A DNA stretch of 36,838 nt from Bacteroidota bacterium (GTDB lineage Bacteria > Bacteroidota > Bacteroidia > Flavobacteriales > Flavobacteriaceae), in NCBI GenBank assembly GCA_018335575.1, contig JAGXRT010000015.1, forward strand, positions 1-36,838. Reading direction: 5' to 3'. Positions 8,752-18,869 of the stretch are shown here, in pieces; position 1 is the first letter of the stretch; each line of letters begins with the position of its first letter. The notes beneath the pieces were generated by a model. It was given only the letters and a program-made list of their open reading frames with translations. It had not been told where the DNA came from and searched no databases. The position numbers were made by a program, and so were the translations under genes.

Positions 8752-10034
8752 TAAGAGCCTTAATTATAACCTATTATTGGCCTCCTGCTGGCGGATCGGG
8801 AGTGCAACGCTGGCTGAAATTTGTTAAGTATTTACGAAATTTTGACATTGAACCCATTGTTTATACTGTTCAAAACCCCGATTATGTTTTTACCGATCCT
8901 TCGCTTGAAAATGATATACCTGAAAACACTTTGGTTATAAAACAACCCATATGGGAACCTTATCAATTGGCGAATATCTTTTCAAAAAAGAAAAAAATTG
9001 AAAGTGCCGGATTTATAAAATCAAACCAATCTTTGGGTGATAAAATAAAGTCGTATGTACGGGCTAACTATTTTATACCTGATGCCCGTATTTTTTGGAT
9101 AAAACCATCGGTTAAATTCTTGTCAAACTATTTGTTAAATAACCACATTGATATTATAATTTCAACAGGTCCACCGCATAGTATGCATTTAATTGCCCAT
9201 CAATTAAAAAATAAATTTGGATTAAAATGGATAGCAGATTTCAGAGATCCTTGGACCGATATTGATTATTTTCATCATCTACCATTAACTAAAAAAAGCA
9301 CTGCAAAACACTGCGCATTGGAACAGATGGTTTTAAAAAATGCTGATGAAGTAATTGTAGTTGGTAATTCAATGAAAGAAAACTACTTGCCTTTTACAAA
9401 AAATATTCATGTTATCTCAAATGGGTTTGATAATGAAACAGTTAGTATTAATAATTCTTTAGATTTTAAGTTTTCAATTACGCATGTTGGACTTATGAAT
9501 GCTGATAGAAATCACCCATTTCTATGGAAAGTACTTGCAGACATCGCCTCAAAAAATGAAGATTTTAAATCAGATTTAGTAATTAAATTAATCGGTAAAG
9601 TTGATGAAAGTGTCGTCCAATCAATAAATCAATTTGGATTGTCAAATAATCTCGATCTTGTTCCTTATTTGCCGCACGATGAAGTAATTCAACTACAATT
9701 AGAGTCACAATTATTATTATTATCGATTAACAATGTACCAGCAGCAAGAGGAATTATAACAGGTAAAGTATTTGAGTATTTACAAACCCAACGCCCCATT
9801 TTAGCTATTGCACCTACCAACGGTGATTTAGCCGAAATTTTAAACGAAACCAATGCCGGAACGGTAATTGATTTTGACGATGAAAAACACTTAATCGAGA
9901 CAATTAATCAATATTATAGTTTTTACAAGCAAGGAATTTTAGAAGTTAAATCGCAAAATTTTCAGCAATATCATCGAAAAAACTTAACACAAGACTTGTC
10001 AAATCTTATAAAAAAATGTGTTTACACTAAATAA
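8748..10034 (+). CDS. Glycosyltransferase (GT4-like)
   Basis: This 428-residue protein has the N-terminal signature YYWPPAGGSGVQRW (about 9-22), common in Bacteroidota glycosyltransferases of capsule and O-antigen clusters. An acceptor-side domain contains IADFRDPWTDIDYF (about 164-178). A donor domain contains GKVFEYLQTQRPILAIAP (about 338-355) and GDLAEIL. The start overlaps the previous stop by 4 nt (ATGA), implying translational coupling. It is the second glycosyltransferase of the operon, presumably adding another sugar of the repeat unit. The specificity cannot be read from the sequence. Confidence 0.87.
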   Translation: MIRALIITYYWPPAGGSGVQRWLKFVKYLRNFDIEPIVYTVQNPDYVFTDPSLENDIPENTLVIKQPIWEPYQLANIFSKKKKIESAGFIKSNQSLGDKIKSYVRANYFIPDARIFWIKPSVKFLSNYLLNNHIDIIISTGPPHSMHLIAHQLKNKFGLKWIADFRDPWTDIDYFHHLPLTKKSTAKHCALEQMVLKNADEVIVVGNSMKENYLPFTKNIHVISNGFDNETVSINNSLDFKFSITHVGLMNADRNHPFLWKVLADIASKNEDFKSDLVIKLIGKVDESVVQSINQFGLSNNLDLVPYLPHDEVIQLQLESQLLLLSINNVPAARGIITGKVFEYLQTQRPILAIAPTNGDLAEILNETNAGTVIDFDDEKHLIETINQYYSFYKQGILEVKSQNFQQYHRKNLTQDLSNLIKKCVYTK

Positions 10035-10063
10035 TTCGGTATTTTAATTTGAAGAACTACAAC

Positions 10064-11143
10064 ATGAAAAAAATAGTTACCATTTTAGGCGCTCGTCCAC
10101 AGTTTGTTAAAGCAGCAGTGTTAAGCCGAATTATAAAGAAGTACGGATTAATTAATGAAATAATTATTCATACAGGACAGCATTATGATGCCAATATGAG
10201 TCAGGTATTTTTTGACGAAATGGATATTCCTTCACCGAAATACAATCTCAATATCAACGGTTTGCAGCACGGTGCCATGACGGGTCAAATGTTGGATGAA
10301 ATTGAAAAAATTCTTCTATCAGAAAAGCCAAATGCAGTGCTTGTTTATGGCGATACCAATACAACTTTAGCCGGTGCCTTGGCAGCCAAAAAATTACATA
10401 TTAAAGTTATTCATATTGAAGCCGGATTGCGTTCGTTTAACATGCAAATGCCCGAAGAAATTAATCGTATTTTAACTGATCGGATTTCAGATCTACTGGC
10501 ATGTCCTACGGACGTTGCAATGCAAAATCTACAAAAAGAAGGATTTGATGCTTTCCCATCAACCGTTGTAAAAACAGGTGATATAATGAAAGATGCAGTA
10601 GTGTATTACAGTGCAATGGTAACAGAAAAATCAACAATTATAAGTGATTTAAGTTTAGATGAAAATCAATTTATTCTAGCAACCATCCACAGGCAGGAAA
10701 ATACTGATAAACTCGAAAATTTAAAATCAATTTTTGAAGGGTTTTCAGAGCTTACTAAACAAATTAAAGTTGTATTTCCTGTTCATCCACGAACTAAAAA
10801 ATTGATTCAAAATTTTGATATTCCTGACAACTTACTTTTAATTGAACCCGTAGGGTATTTTGATATGTTGTCACTATTAAAACATTGTAAATTAGTGATT
10901 ACCGATAGTGGTGGACTGCAAAAAGAAGCCTATTTTAATCAAAAATTTTGTATCATTGTTCGCGAAGAAACAGAATGGGTTGAGCTTGTACATCATAATT
11001 TTGCAAAAATAGTTGGATGCAATGCTGCCAAAATGCTTGAAGTCTATTACTATTTTAGCAATCAATTATTTCAGTCTGATAATGATTTGTACGGTACTCA
11101 AGTAGGAGAAGCAATACATACAGAAATTTTAAAAATTCTATAA
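10064..11143 (+). CDS. wecB: UDP-N-acetylglucosamine 2-epimerase (non-hydrolysing)
   Basis: The enzyme interconverts UDP-GlcNAc and UDP-ManNAc, giving ManNAc-type precursors for surface polysaccharide. The ATG at 10064 gives 359 residues and starts MKKIVTILGARPQFVKAA, the conserved family N-terminus. The frame can be extended 5 codons to a TTG, but this is not needed. Conserved blocks are IIHTGQHYD, VLVYGDTNTTLAGALAAKK, HIEAGLRSFNMQMPEEINR, HRQENTD and the C-terminal ITDSGGLQKEAY motif that binds the UDP-sugar. It lies 29 nt after the second glycosyltransferase and 3 nt before the flippase gene. Non-hydrolysing type is inferred from length and the biosynthetic context. Confidence 0.93.
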   Translation: MKKIVTILGARPQFVKAAVLSRIIKKYGLINEIIIHTGQHYDANMSQVFFDEMDIPSPKYNLNINGLQHGAMTGQMLDEIEKILLSEKPNAVLVYGDTNTTLAGALAAKKLHIKVIHIEAGLRSFNMQMPEEINRILTDRISDLLACPTDVAMQNLQKEGFDAFPSTVVKTGDIMKDAVVYYSAMVTEKSTIISDLSLDENQFILATIHRQENTDKLENLKSIFEGFSELTKQIKVVFPVHPRTKKLIQNFDIPDNLLLIEPVGYFDMLSLLKHCKLVITDSGGLQKEAYFNQKFCIIVREETEWVELVHHNFAKIVGCNAAKMLEVYYYFSNQLFQSDNDLYGTQVGEAIHTEILKIL

Positions 11144-11146
11144 ATA

Positions 11147-12610
11147 GTGGGCATTGTAATTCAGCAATCGTTTAAAAATACACTCATCTTATTTTTGGGT
11201 TTTGCAATTGGAGGAATCAATGTGCTTTTTCTTTTTACGCATTTTCTAGATAAAGATTACTATGGTTTAATTACTTTTTTACTTTCTGCAGCCAACCTAA
11301 TTTTGCCACTGATGGTTTTAGGTATGCAACATACAATTGTTAAGTTTTTTTCGAGTTATAAGAGTAAGCAGCAACAAGATGCTTTTTTGGTATCCAGTAT
11401 ACTTCTGCCATTATTAGTTATTATTCCAATTGGTTTAATTGGATCATTTTTCTATGAATTTATTGCTGATTTATTATCAGAGAAAAATTTGATTATTAAG
11501 AAATACACGTATTTAATCTTTCTGGTTTCCATTTTTATGGGATATTTTGAGATTTTCTATTCATGGACTAAAGTGCAATTTCACTCGGTTGTTGGAAATT
11601 TCATAAAAGAAGTTTTTGTGCGCTTGATGACCTCCTTTTTATTGGTAGCCGTATTTTTAGGATGGTTAAGTAATGACCAATTTATTTATGCAGTTGTTGT
11701 AGTCTATTTTCTACAAATGTTCATTATGTTTGTCTATGCTATTAACATATACAAACCGGTTTTCAGTTTAAAATTTCCTGATAATATAAAGGAAATATGG
11801 TCATTTTCAATTTACATAATCATGGCAGGTTCTGCCGGAACCATCTTGTTGGAAATCGATAAGTTTATGATTCCCCAATTAAAGCAAATTGCTGAGGTGG
11901 CCTATTATACCGTTGGGATTTACATTGCAACTGTTGTAGCCTTGCCTACAAGAGCTATGCAGCAAATAGTTACGCCGATTACTGCTAAAGAGATGAATAG
12001 CAATAATTTAAAAGAAATTGAAAAATTGTATAAAGCAACATCAATAAATTTGTTAATTATGGGAGGTTTGTTGTTTTTGTTGATTAATTTAAATTTAACT
12101 GATATGTATCGCATCATCAACAAGCCTGAATTTTCAAATGGATTTTGGATTGTTTTATTTATATCGATGGCTAAATTATACGAAATGGCAATGGGTACCG
12201 GCAATGCAATCATTGTAAACTCAATCTATTATCGAATATATTTTTATTTATCTATAGCCATGGCAGTTACAGTAATTTTAATGAATAAGTGGTTAATCAG
12301 TTTAATGGGAATTAACGGTGCTGCTTTAGCAACTTTTCTGGTAGTTTTTATTTTTAATACTATAAAAATTGGATTTATCAGCTGGAAGTATAAATTACAA
12401 CCTTTTACAATGCAATCGGTTAAACTTACCTTTATTACTGCATTGTTTTTTTTGTTGTTGCTTAAACTCAATTTTAATATGAATCCGTTTGTATCAATTA
12501 TTATCAAAAGCACTTTTATTGCTATCACATATTTTTTGATTGTGTATTGGTTGCAAATCTCTGCTGATTTTAACGGATTTGTAAACAACTTAATAAAGAA
12601 GTTTTTGTAA
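11147..12610 (+). CDS. Polysaccharide flippase (Wzx-like, MATE/MOP superfamily)
   Basis: This 487-residue protein is almost entirely hydrophobic, with about 12-14 membrane helices spaced through its length. It has the N-terminal pattern FKNTLILFLGFAIGGINVLFLF and the mid-protein SFSIYIIMAGSAGTILLEIDKFMIP typical of oligosaccharide flippases. It starts with GTG (11147-11149), 3 nt after the wecB stop. It likely moves the lipid-linked unit made by the upstream glycosyltransferases across the inner membrane. It is the last gene of the operon, followed by an intrinsic terminator. No polymerase (Wzy) gene is present in this cluster, so the product may be short or depend on genes elsewhere. Confidence 0.88.
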   Translation: MGIVIQQSFKNTLILFLGFAIGGINVLFLFTHFLDKDYYGLITFLLSAANLILPLMVLGMQHTIVKFFSSYKSKQQQDAFLVSSILLPLLVIIPIGLIGSFFYEFIADLLSEKNLIIKKYTYLIFLVSIFMGYFEIFYSWTKVQFHSVVGNFIKEVFVRLMTSFLLVAVFLGWLSNDQFIYAVVVVYFLQMFIMFVYAINIYKPVFSLKFPDNIKEIWSFSIYIIMAGSAGTILLEIDKFMIPQLKQIAEVAYYTVGIYIATVVALPTRAMQQIVTPITAKEMNSNNLKEIEKLYKATSINLLIMGGLLFLLINLNLTDMYRIINKPEFSNGFWIVLFISMAKLYEMAMGTGNAIIVNSIYYRIYFYLSIAMAVTVILMNKWLISLMGINGAALATFLVVFIFNTIKIGFISWKYKLQPFTMQSVKLTFITALFFLLLLKLNFNMNPFVSIIIKSTFIAITYFLIVYWLQISADFNGFVNNLIKKFL

Positions 12611-12614
12611 AATA

Positions 12615-12641
12615 AAAAATCCCGATTTAATCGGGATTTTT
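12615..12641 (+). terminator. Bidirectional intrinsic terminator after the polysaccharide operon
   Basis: AAAAATCCCGA, loop TTTAA, then TCGGGATTTTT: a perfect stem flanked by A and T runs. It sits between the flippase stop and the convergent small secreted-protein gene and can act on both strands. Confidence 0.9.
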
Positions 12642-12644
12642 AAA

Positions 12645-13268
12645 TTAATTGCTGTACGGTCTTCTATTTCTAATAACATCTCTTTCATTGTTAATGTCTC
12701 TTCTATCGTATTCTCGTTCCCTGTACGAAGTATTATGAGAATAATCTTTTTTATAGTGTTTTTTATAAGGTTTGTAATAGTTTTTGTTTTTATTGTAATG
12801 ATTGTCGTAACTATAATAATTTTTGTGTTTTACATGTCCTACACATTCAAATATATAGTTTTGTCTGTAAATTATATCCATATAACCAATGGTTCTTATT
12901 CTACCATGATTGTAGTGAATATCAACTGAACCAATTCGAGAAACTTTACCAAATCTGTTATAATCGATGAGAATATTTTCAATACGATATATATTTCCAT
13001 AACGATCTTGCTCAATTCTAAGTGGTAAATGCTTGCCTAACCTAATATGTCCATTTCTAAATCTAAATCCAAGTTCAACGTGTCTAGGATACAATACTTC
13101 AAATTCAAATTCACCATCCGGAAATACAAAGAATAAAATACCATCTTCTTCAAATTCAATTGGTCTGTATTTATCATACTCCGTATTGTAAGAATGATTA
13201 ATTGTTGATGCTGCAATAGTTGGAATTACCAATCCCATAACTAAAATAAAAAGTGCTAATTTTTTCAT
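12645..13268 (-). CDS. Secreted protein of unknown function with Tyr/His/Lys/Arg-rich tail
   Basis: This 207-residue protein has a signal peptide (MKKLALFILVMGLVIPTIAA, about 1-20). The middle part (about 35-145) carries short repeats of the type 'DxxGxIxRIxxxxIxYNxxGRIxxIG', for example DRYGNIYRIENILIDYNRFG, KVSRIGSVDIHYNHG and RIRTIGYMDIIYRQ. These suggest a small repeat-built beta structure. The tail (about 150-207) is hydrophilic and rich in Tyr, His, Lys and Arg. I recognise no named domain. Similar short secreted proteins occur in Flavobacteriia. The promoter has TTTG (13347-13350), a 17-nt gap and TACTTTG (13323-13329), and the 5' UTR starts with a hairpin. Confidence 0.75.
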   Translation of the reverse strand: MKKLALFILVMGLVIPTIAASTINHSYNTEYDKYRPIEFEEDGILFFVFPDGEFEFEVLYPRHVELGFRFRNGHIRLGKHLPLRIEQDRYGNIYRIENILIDYNRFGKVSRIGSVDIHYNHGRIRTIGYMDIIYRQNYIFECVGHVKHKNYYSYDNHYNKNKNYYKPYKKHYKKDYSHNTSYREREYDRRDINNERDVIRNRRPYSN

Positions 13269-13298
13269 AATCTCATTCTTTAATAATGATATCTACTC

Positions 13299-13350
13299 TG
13301 TAAGCTTTTCGATTTCCGCTTACAAAGTAAATTTCAAAGAGCGTGCCAAA
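13299..13350 (-). promoter_or_regulatory. Promoter and 5' hairpin of the small secreted-protein gene
   Basis: On the minus strand TTTG (13347-13350) is followed after 17 nt by TACTTTG (13323-13329), one base short of the -7 consensus. An inverted repeat, TGTAAGC with GCTTACA (13299-13305 and 13318-13324, 12-nt loop), begins at the expected transcription start. It could be a 5' stabilising hairpin or an operator. Confidence 0.45.
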
Positions 13351-13432
13351 AATTAATATTAATTAGTTAAGGACTATTAAATAGCACTTAATCAATTTGT
13401 TATAAAAAAATTATTTAAAATAATTGAAAAGA

Positions 13433-14245
13433 TTATTGTTTAAAATTAGCAACGGCTGTTCTCACACTGCCGTATTGAAGTAATAGTTTTTTAGCCTCGT
13501 CGTAACTGATTTGCAATTCCTCAACCAACATTTTGCTCCCTCTGTCAATTAATTTGTGATTGGTTAATTGCATATCAACCATTTTGTTTCCTACAACTCG
13601 ACCTAATTGAATCATAGTAGATGTAGAAATCATATTCAACACTAATTTTTGTGCAGTACCAGCTTTCATACGAGAACTTCCGGTAACAAATTCAGGACCG
13701 ACTACAACCACTATAGGGTATTTAGCCGATAAGGCAAGCGGACTACCTTGATTCATCGTAATACAAGCGGTTATAATGCCGTGTTCATTGGCTTTTTCAA
13801 TGGCTCCTAATACATAAGGTGTCGTACCCGATGCAGCAATGCCTATTACAACATCTTCATCAGTAATATGATGTTGTTTTAAATCGAGCCACCCTTGATC
13901 ATAAGAATCTTCAGCGTGTTCTACTGCTTTTCTGATGGCTTTATCACCACCAGCAATTATCCCAATAACTAAATCATCGCTTACCCCAAAAGTAGGCGGA
14001 CATTCGGATGCATCAACAACCCCGAGTCTTCCACTAGTTCCAGATCCTATATAAAACAATCTGCCGCCATTGGCTAATTTTTCAACAATAAGTTGTACAA
14101 TTTTTTCTATCTGAGGAATTGCTCGTTGAACGGCTAGATGAACTGTTGCATCTTCCTTATTGATATTGGTCAATAACTCATGTATTGACATATGCTCTAA
14201 TTGATTATAATTAGACGATTGTTCTGTAATTTTTTCAAAATCCAT
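13433..14245 (-). CDS. murQ: N-acetylmuramic acid 6-phosphate etherase
   Basis: MurQ cleaves the lactyl ether of MurNAc-6-phosphate to give GlcNAc-6-phosphate and D-lactate in cell-wall recycling. The 270-residue protein has the SIS sugar-phosphate fold with IGSGTSGRLGVVDASECPPT (about 66-85) holding the catalytic Glu81. Glu112 in AVEHAEDS corresponds to the second acidic residue (E. coli Glu83 and Glu114 by spacing). Further motifs are IAASGTTPYV and TGSSRMKAGTAQKLVLNMIS. It is about 28 residues shorter than E. coli MurQ, lacking part of the C-terminal helical domain. The start lies 17 nt from the isocitrate dehydrogenase terminator, so it needs its own promoter (14250-14257). Confidence 0.95.
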   Translation of the reverse strand: MDFEKITEQSSNYNQLEHMSIHELLTNINKEDATVHLAVQRAIPQIEKIVQLIVEKLANGGRLFYIGSGTSGRLGVVDASECPPTFGVSDDLVIGIIAGGDKAIRKAVEHAEDSYDQGWLDLKQHHITDEDVVIGIAASGTTPYVLGAIEKANEHGIITACITMNQGSPLALSAKYPIVVVVGPEFVTGSSRMKAGTAQKLVLNMISTSTMIQLGRVVGNKMVDMQLTNHKLIDRGSKMLVEELQISYDEAKKLLLQYGSVRTAVANFKQ

Positions 14246-14249
14246 ACAT

Positions 14250-14257
14250 CAAAAGTA
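14250..14257 (-). promoter_or_regulatory. Putative -7 element of murQ, squeezed between a terminator and the ATG
   Basis: TACTTTTG on the minus strand matches TAnnTTTG and ends 4 nt before the murQ ATG (14243-14245). The -33 position falls inside the upstream terminator hairpin and has no well-spaced TTG. A leaderless transcript is predicted. Confidence 0.45.
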
Positions 14258-14288
14258 TAAAAAAAGCTTCAACTTGAGTTGAAGCTTT
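14258..14288 (-). terminator. Intrinsic terminator of the isocitrate dehydrogenase gene
   Basis: AAAGCTTCAACT (14263-14274) and AGTTGAAGCTTT (14277-14288) form a perfect inverted repeat. On the minus strand the stem is followed by a run of T. It lies 20 nt after the dehydrogenase stop and immediately before the murQ -7 box. Confidence 0.85.
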
Positions 14289-14308
14289 CTATTATGAATT
14301 TGAATTTG

Positions 14309-16558
<2,250 letters not shown>

Positions 16559-16602
16559 TTAAAAACACAAGAATGTTTTAGATTTATTGTTTGAATTTTA
16601 TG

Positions 16603-16610
16603 CAAAGATA
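16603..16610 (-). promoter_or_regulatory. Putative -7 element of icd
   Basis: TATCTTTG on the minus strand, 65 nt upstream of the icd ATG, matches TAnnTTTG. A clear -33 TTG was not found. Confidence 0.45.
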
Positions 16611-16752
16611 CTGAATAAACACGCGAAAATGAGGTATATAAATTACATTAATTGGGATGTTTTATTTGTAATAATAAAAAAAATGCCTATCAAAAATATG
16701 ATTTTAAAAATGCTTTAAATAAAGTGTTTAAAAATCAATATAAACCCAATAA

Positions 16753-16779
16753 AAAAGCCATTTCACTGAAATGGCTTTT
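16753..16779 (-). terminator. Intrinsic terminator of rplS
   Basis: AAAAGCCATTTCA and TGAAATGGCTTTT pair around a central C (effective loop of a few bases). The A run on the plus side gives a T run after the stem on the minus strand. It lies 22 nt after the rplS stop and is symmetrical enough to work in both directions. Confidence 0.85.
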
Positions 16780-16801
16780 ATTTATGAAGCTGGAAAGAAA
16801 T

Positions 16802-17155
16802 TTATTTTCTTCTTCTTTCTTGAATTTTAGCTTTTTTACCAGTAAGTTCTCTAAAGTAGAAAATACGTGCTCTGCGAACTTTACCTAATTTGTTAACTTC
16901 AATTTTTTGAATTGCAGGCATATTTATTGGGAATATACGCTCTACTCCAACAGTTCCACTCATTTTACGAATGGTAAAGGTTTCGGTTGAACCTTGTCCG
17001 TTACGTTGAATAACTACTCCTTTAAAAAACTGAGTACGTGTTTTTTCGCCCTCTTTAATTTCATAATACACGGTAATAGTATCTCCGGCACCGAACTGAG
17101 GGAAATCTTTTTTTGTTATAAATTCGTCTTGTACAAATTTAATTAAATCGTTCAT
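16802..17155 (-). CDS. rplS: Ribosomal protein L19
   Basis: This is a 50S subunit protein at the interface with the 30S subunit. The ATG at 17155 gives 117 residues beginning MNDLIKFVQDEF, the usual Bacteroidota N-terminus. A TTG two codons upstream extends the frame but is unlikely to be used. Conserved L19 blocks are FGAGDTITVYYEIKEGEKTR, QFFKGVVIQRNGQG, TFTIRKMSGTVGVERIFPI and GKVRRARIFYFRELTGKKAKI. It lies downstream of trmD, the normal order, but with a 148-nt gap containing its own promoter (TAAATTTG, 17225-17232) and a structured leader (17177-17219), so it can be controlled separately. Confidence 0.98.
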   Translation of the reverse strand: MNDLIKFVQDEFITKKDFPQFGAGDTITVYYEIKEGEKTRTQFFKGVVIQRNGQGSTETFTIRKMSGTVGVERIFPINMPAIQKIEVNKLGKVRRARIFYFRELTGKKAKIQERRRK

Positions 17156-17220
17156 TTTCAATTATTTTATTGTTAAGCTTAAAGCAACTTTCACGGTTTT
17201 CGTCAGAGGTTGGTTTAGCG
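17156..17220 (-). promoter_or_regulatory. Structured 5' leader of rplS, probable L19 autoregulatory element
   Basis: In the minus-strand RNA, GCUAAACCAAC (17219-17209) pairs with GUUGCUUUAAGC (17188-17177). The pairs are GCU/AGC, a bulged A, AAA/UUU, a C-C mismatch and CAAC/GUUG, ten base pairs in all. A smaller ACG/CGU hairpin lies inside. The helix begins where transcription from the TAAATTTG box should start. A ribosomal leader class called L19-Flavobacteria has been described; whether this matches its model needs a covariance search. Confidence 0.55.
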
Positions 17221-17224
17221 ACTG

Positions 17225-17232
17225 CAAATTTA
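17225..17232 (-). promoter_or_regulatory. Putative -7 element of rplS
   Basis: TAAATTTG on the minus strand matches TAnnTTTG. It places the transcription start at about 17218-17220, exactly at the base of the leader helix. Confidence 0.5.
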
Positions 17233-17303
17233 GAAAAACTTTTGGGATTTAAAAGTTGATTTTAAAAGAATTTTATTTTAAAAATTGATAGGTTTATAAA
17301 AAG

Positions 17304-17981
17304 TTATTCCTTTAGCAAATCGGGTTTTATTTGTTGGGTTCTTTCGAGTGATTTTAAAGTACGCCATTCATCAATTTTAGCGAAATTTCCGGACAATAAA
17401 ATATCAGGTACTTTATGACCTTTATAATCAGCCGGTCTTGTGTATACCGGTGGCGCCAATAAGTTATCCTGAAATGAATCTGAAAGGGCTGAAGTTTCAT
17501 CGTTTAGAACTCCTGGAATTAATCTAATAACACTGTCACAAAGAACAGCTGCTCCTAACTCACCACCGCTTAAAACATAATCTCCTATAGAAATTTCTTT
17601 GGTAATAAAAAGATCGCGTACGCGCTGATCTACTCCTTTAAAATGTCCGGCTAGTACTATAATATTAGTTAATAAGGAAAGCTGATTAGCGGTAGATTGA
17701 TTAAGAATTGGTGCATCCGGAGTCATAAAAATGATTTCGTCGTATGTGCGTTCACTTTTAAGCTGCGCGATGCATTTATCAATGGGTTCTATCATCATAA
17801 CCATTCCTGAGCCACCACCAAACTGATAATCATCAACTTGTTTGTATTTGTTTTTGGAATAATCGTGTAGGTTGTGAAAATGAACTTCTACAATGCCTTT
17901 ATCTATAGCGCGTTTAATAATTGAATATTCAAACGGACTTTTAATAAGTTCGGGTACTACACTAATAATATCTATTCGCAT
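17304..17981 (-). CDS. trmD: tRNA (guanine-37-N1)-methyltransferase
   Basis: TrmD methylates G37 next to the anticodon using SAM and prevents frameshifting. The 225-residue protein is full length for Bacteroidota. It starts [20 protein letters not shown] and contains [17 protein letters not shown] (about 52-68), [15 protein letters not shown], and the SPOUT trefoil-knot segment [20 protein letters not shown] (about 131-150). The C-terminal part has [29 protein letters not shown] box ends 4 nt before the start codon. The gap to prmC upstream is 40 nt, so read-through from prmC is also possible. Confidence 0.97.
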   Translation of the reverse strand: MRIDIISVVPELIKSPFEYSIIKRAIDKGIVEVHFHNLHDYSKNKYKQVDDYQFGGGSGMVMMIEPIDKCIAQLKSERTYDEIIFMTPDAPILNQSTANQLSLLTNIIVLAGHFKGVDQRVRDLFITKEISIGDYVLSGGELGAAVLCDSVIRLIPGVLNDETSALSDSFQDNLLAPPVYTRPADYKGHKVPDILLSGNFAKIDEWRTLKSLERTQQIKPDLLKE

Positions 17982-17985
17982 AGGG

Positions 17986-17993
17986 CAAAGATA
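17986..17993 (-). promoter_or_regulatory. Putative -7 element of trmD
   Basis: TATCTTTG on the minus strand, 4 nt before the trmD ATG (17979-17981). It is one of five such close placements in this window and predicts a leaderless mRNA. No well-spaced -33 TTG was seen. Confidence 0.45.
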
Positions 17994-18021
17994 AAGTACA
18001 ATTTATAAATGACAATTATTT

Positions 18022-18867
18022 TTATTTAATGCCTTTTATCATCCGATTTACTTCATAAAAATCTTTACGAAGTTCGATGTTTTTAAAATGATGATTTTTT
18101 AATAATTCAACGGTTTCTACACCAAATTTTTGATTAATTTCAAAATACAGAGCTCCTTCATTTTTCAAGTATTTTTGGGCTAATTCACTTATTTTGTGGT
18201 AAAAAATCAGCGGATTGTCGTCGTCTACAAATAAAGCAATAGAAGGTTCATTGTTTAAGACATTGGGTTTCATTAATTCTTTTTCAAGCAATCGAACATA
18301 TGGGGGATTACTAACAATGATGTCAAAATTTTCAATTAAATCAGTTGCAGTTAAGATATCTGATTGGATAAAATTAATAGAAACGCTGTTTAAATCAGCA
18401 TTTTTTTTGGCTATTTCAAGGGCTTTTTCAGAAATATCGATGGCAAAAACTTGAGCATTTGGTATGTTTTTTTTCAATGAAATAGCAATACACCCACTAC
18501 CGGTTCCTATATCGAGTATGGAAAGTTTTTTAGTATTGTTTTTATAATCGCTTATTACCCAATCAACCAGTTCTTCAGTTTCGGGTCTTGGAATTAGTAC
18601 GTTTTCGTCAACATAATACCTTAGTCTGTAGAATTCAGTTTCTCCTAAAATGTATTGGATTGGGACTTCCTGCTTCAGTTTTGCAATTGCTACTTTGATA
18701 AAGTCAAGCTGCAAATTATTAAACTCTATGCGTGTATTTAAGGCAACATCTACCTGTGTTAAATTAAAATGATTGAGCAAAAGTTTGTAAAAACTTTCAA
18801 TTTCTTCCTTCGGATAAATTGTTAGTAAATGTTGGAATAAATGAGGTTTTAAATTGCTTATAATCAT
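18022..18867 (-). CDS. prmC: Peptide chain release factor N5-glutamine methyltransferase
   Basis: PrmC methylates the Gln of the GGQ motif in release factors RF1 and RF2. The enzyme has an N-terminal helical domain (about 1-85), then a Rossmann methyltransferase with SAM-binding LDIGTGSGCIAISL (about 115-128) and the substrate motif NPPY in IIVSNPPYVR (about 187-196). I choose the ATG at 18865-18867, giving 281 residues. It lies 2 nt after the stop of the upstream acetyltransferase gene. A longer frame to 18900 would add 11 residues overlapping that gene and lacks support. The two genes are clearly one operon. Confidence 0.94.
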   Translation of the reverse strand: MIISNLKPHLFQHLLTIYPKEEIESFYKLLLNHFNLTQVDVALNTRIEFNNLQLDFIKVAIAKLKQEVPIQYILGETEFYRLRYYVDENVLIPRPETEELVDWVISDYKNNTKKLSILDIGTGSGCIAISLKKNIPNAQVFAIDISEKALEIAKKNADLNSVSINFIQSDILTATDLIENFDIIVSNPPYVRLLEKELMKPNVLNNEPSIALFVDDDNPLIFYHKISELAQKYLKNEGALYFEINQKFGVETVELLKNHHFKNIELRKDFYEVNRMIKGIK

Positions 18868-18869
18868 TG

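Noticed and set aside
9995-10007. Third copy of the LytTR-like repeat (ACTTGTCAAAT)
   Set aside because: It is a partial, single match within a glycosyltransferase gene with no partner at 21 bp.
12735-12929. 64-codon plus-strand ORF rich in Ile, Val and Phe
   Set aside because: It is the reverse of the Tyr/Lys/His-rich tail of the secreted protein; the hydrophobic look follows from that composition.
16652-16888. 78-codon plus-strand ORF between icd and rplS
   Set aside because: It runs through the rplS terminator and antisense into the rplS 3' end, and its sequence is low-complexity Lys/Asn/Phe.
17156-17161. Upstream TTG start of rplS
   Set aside because: It adds two residues to the conserved MNDLIKF start of L19; the ATG at 17155 is the better start.
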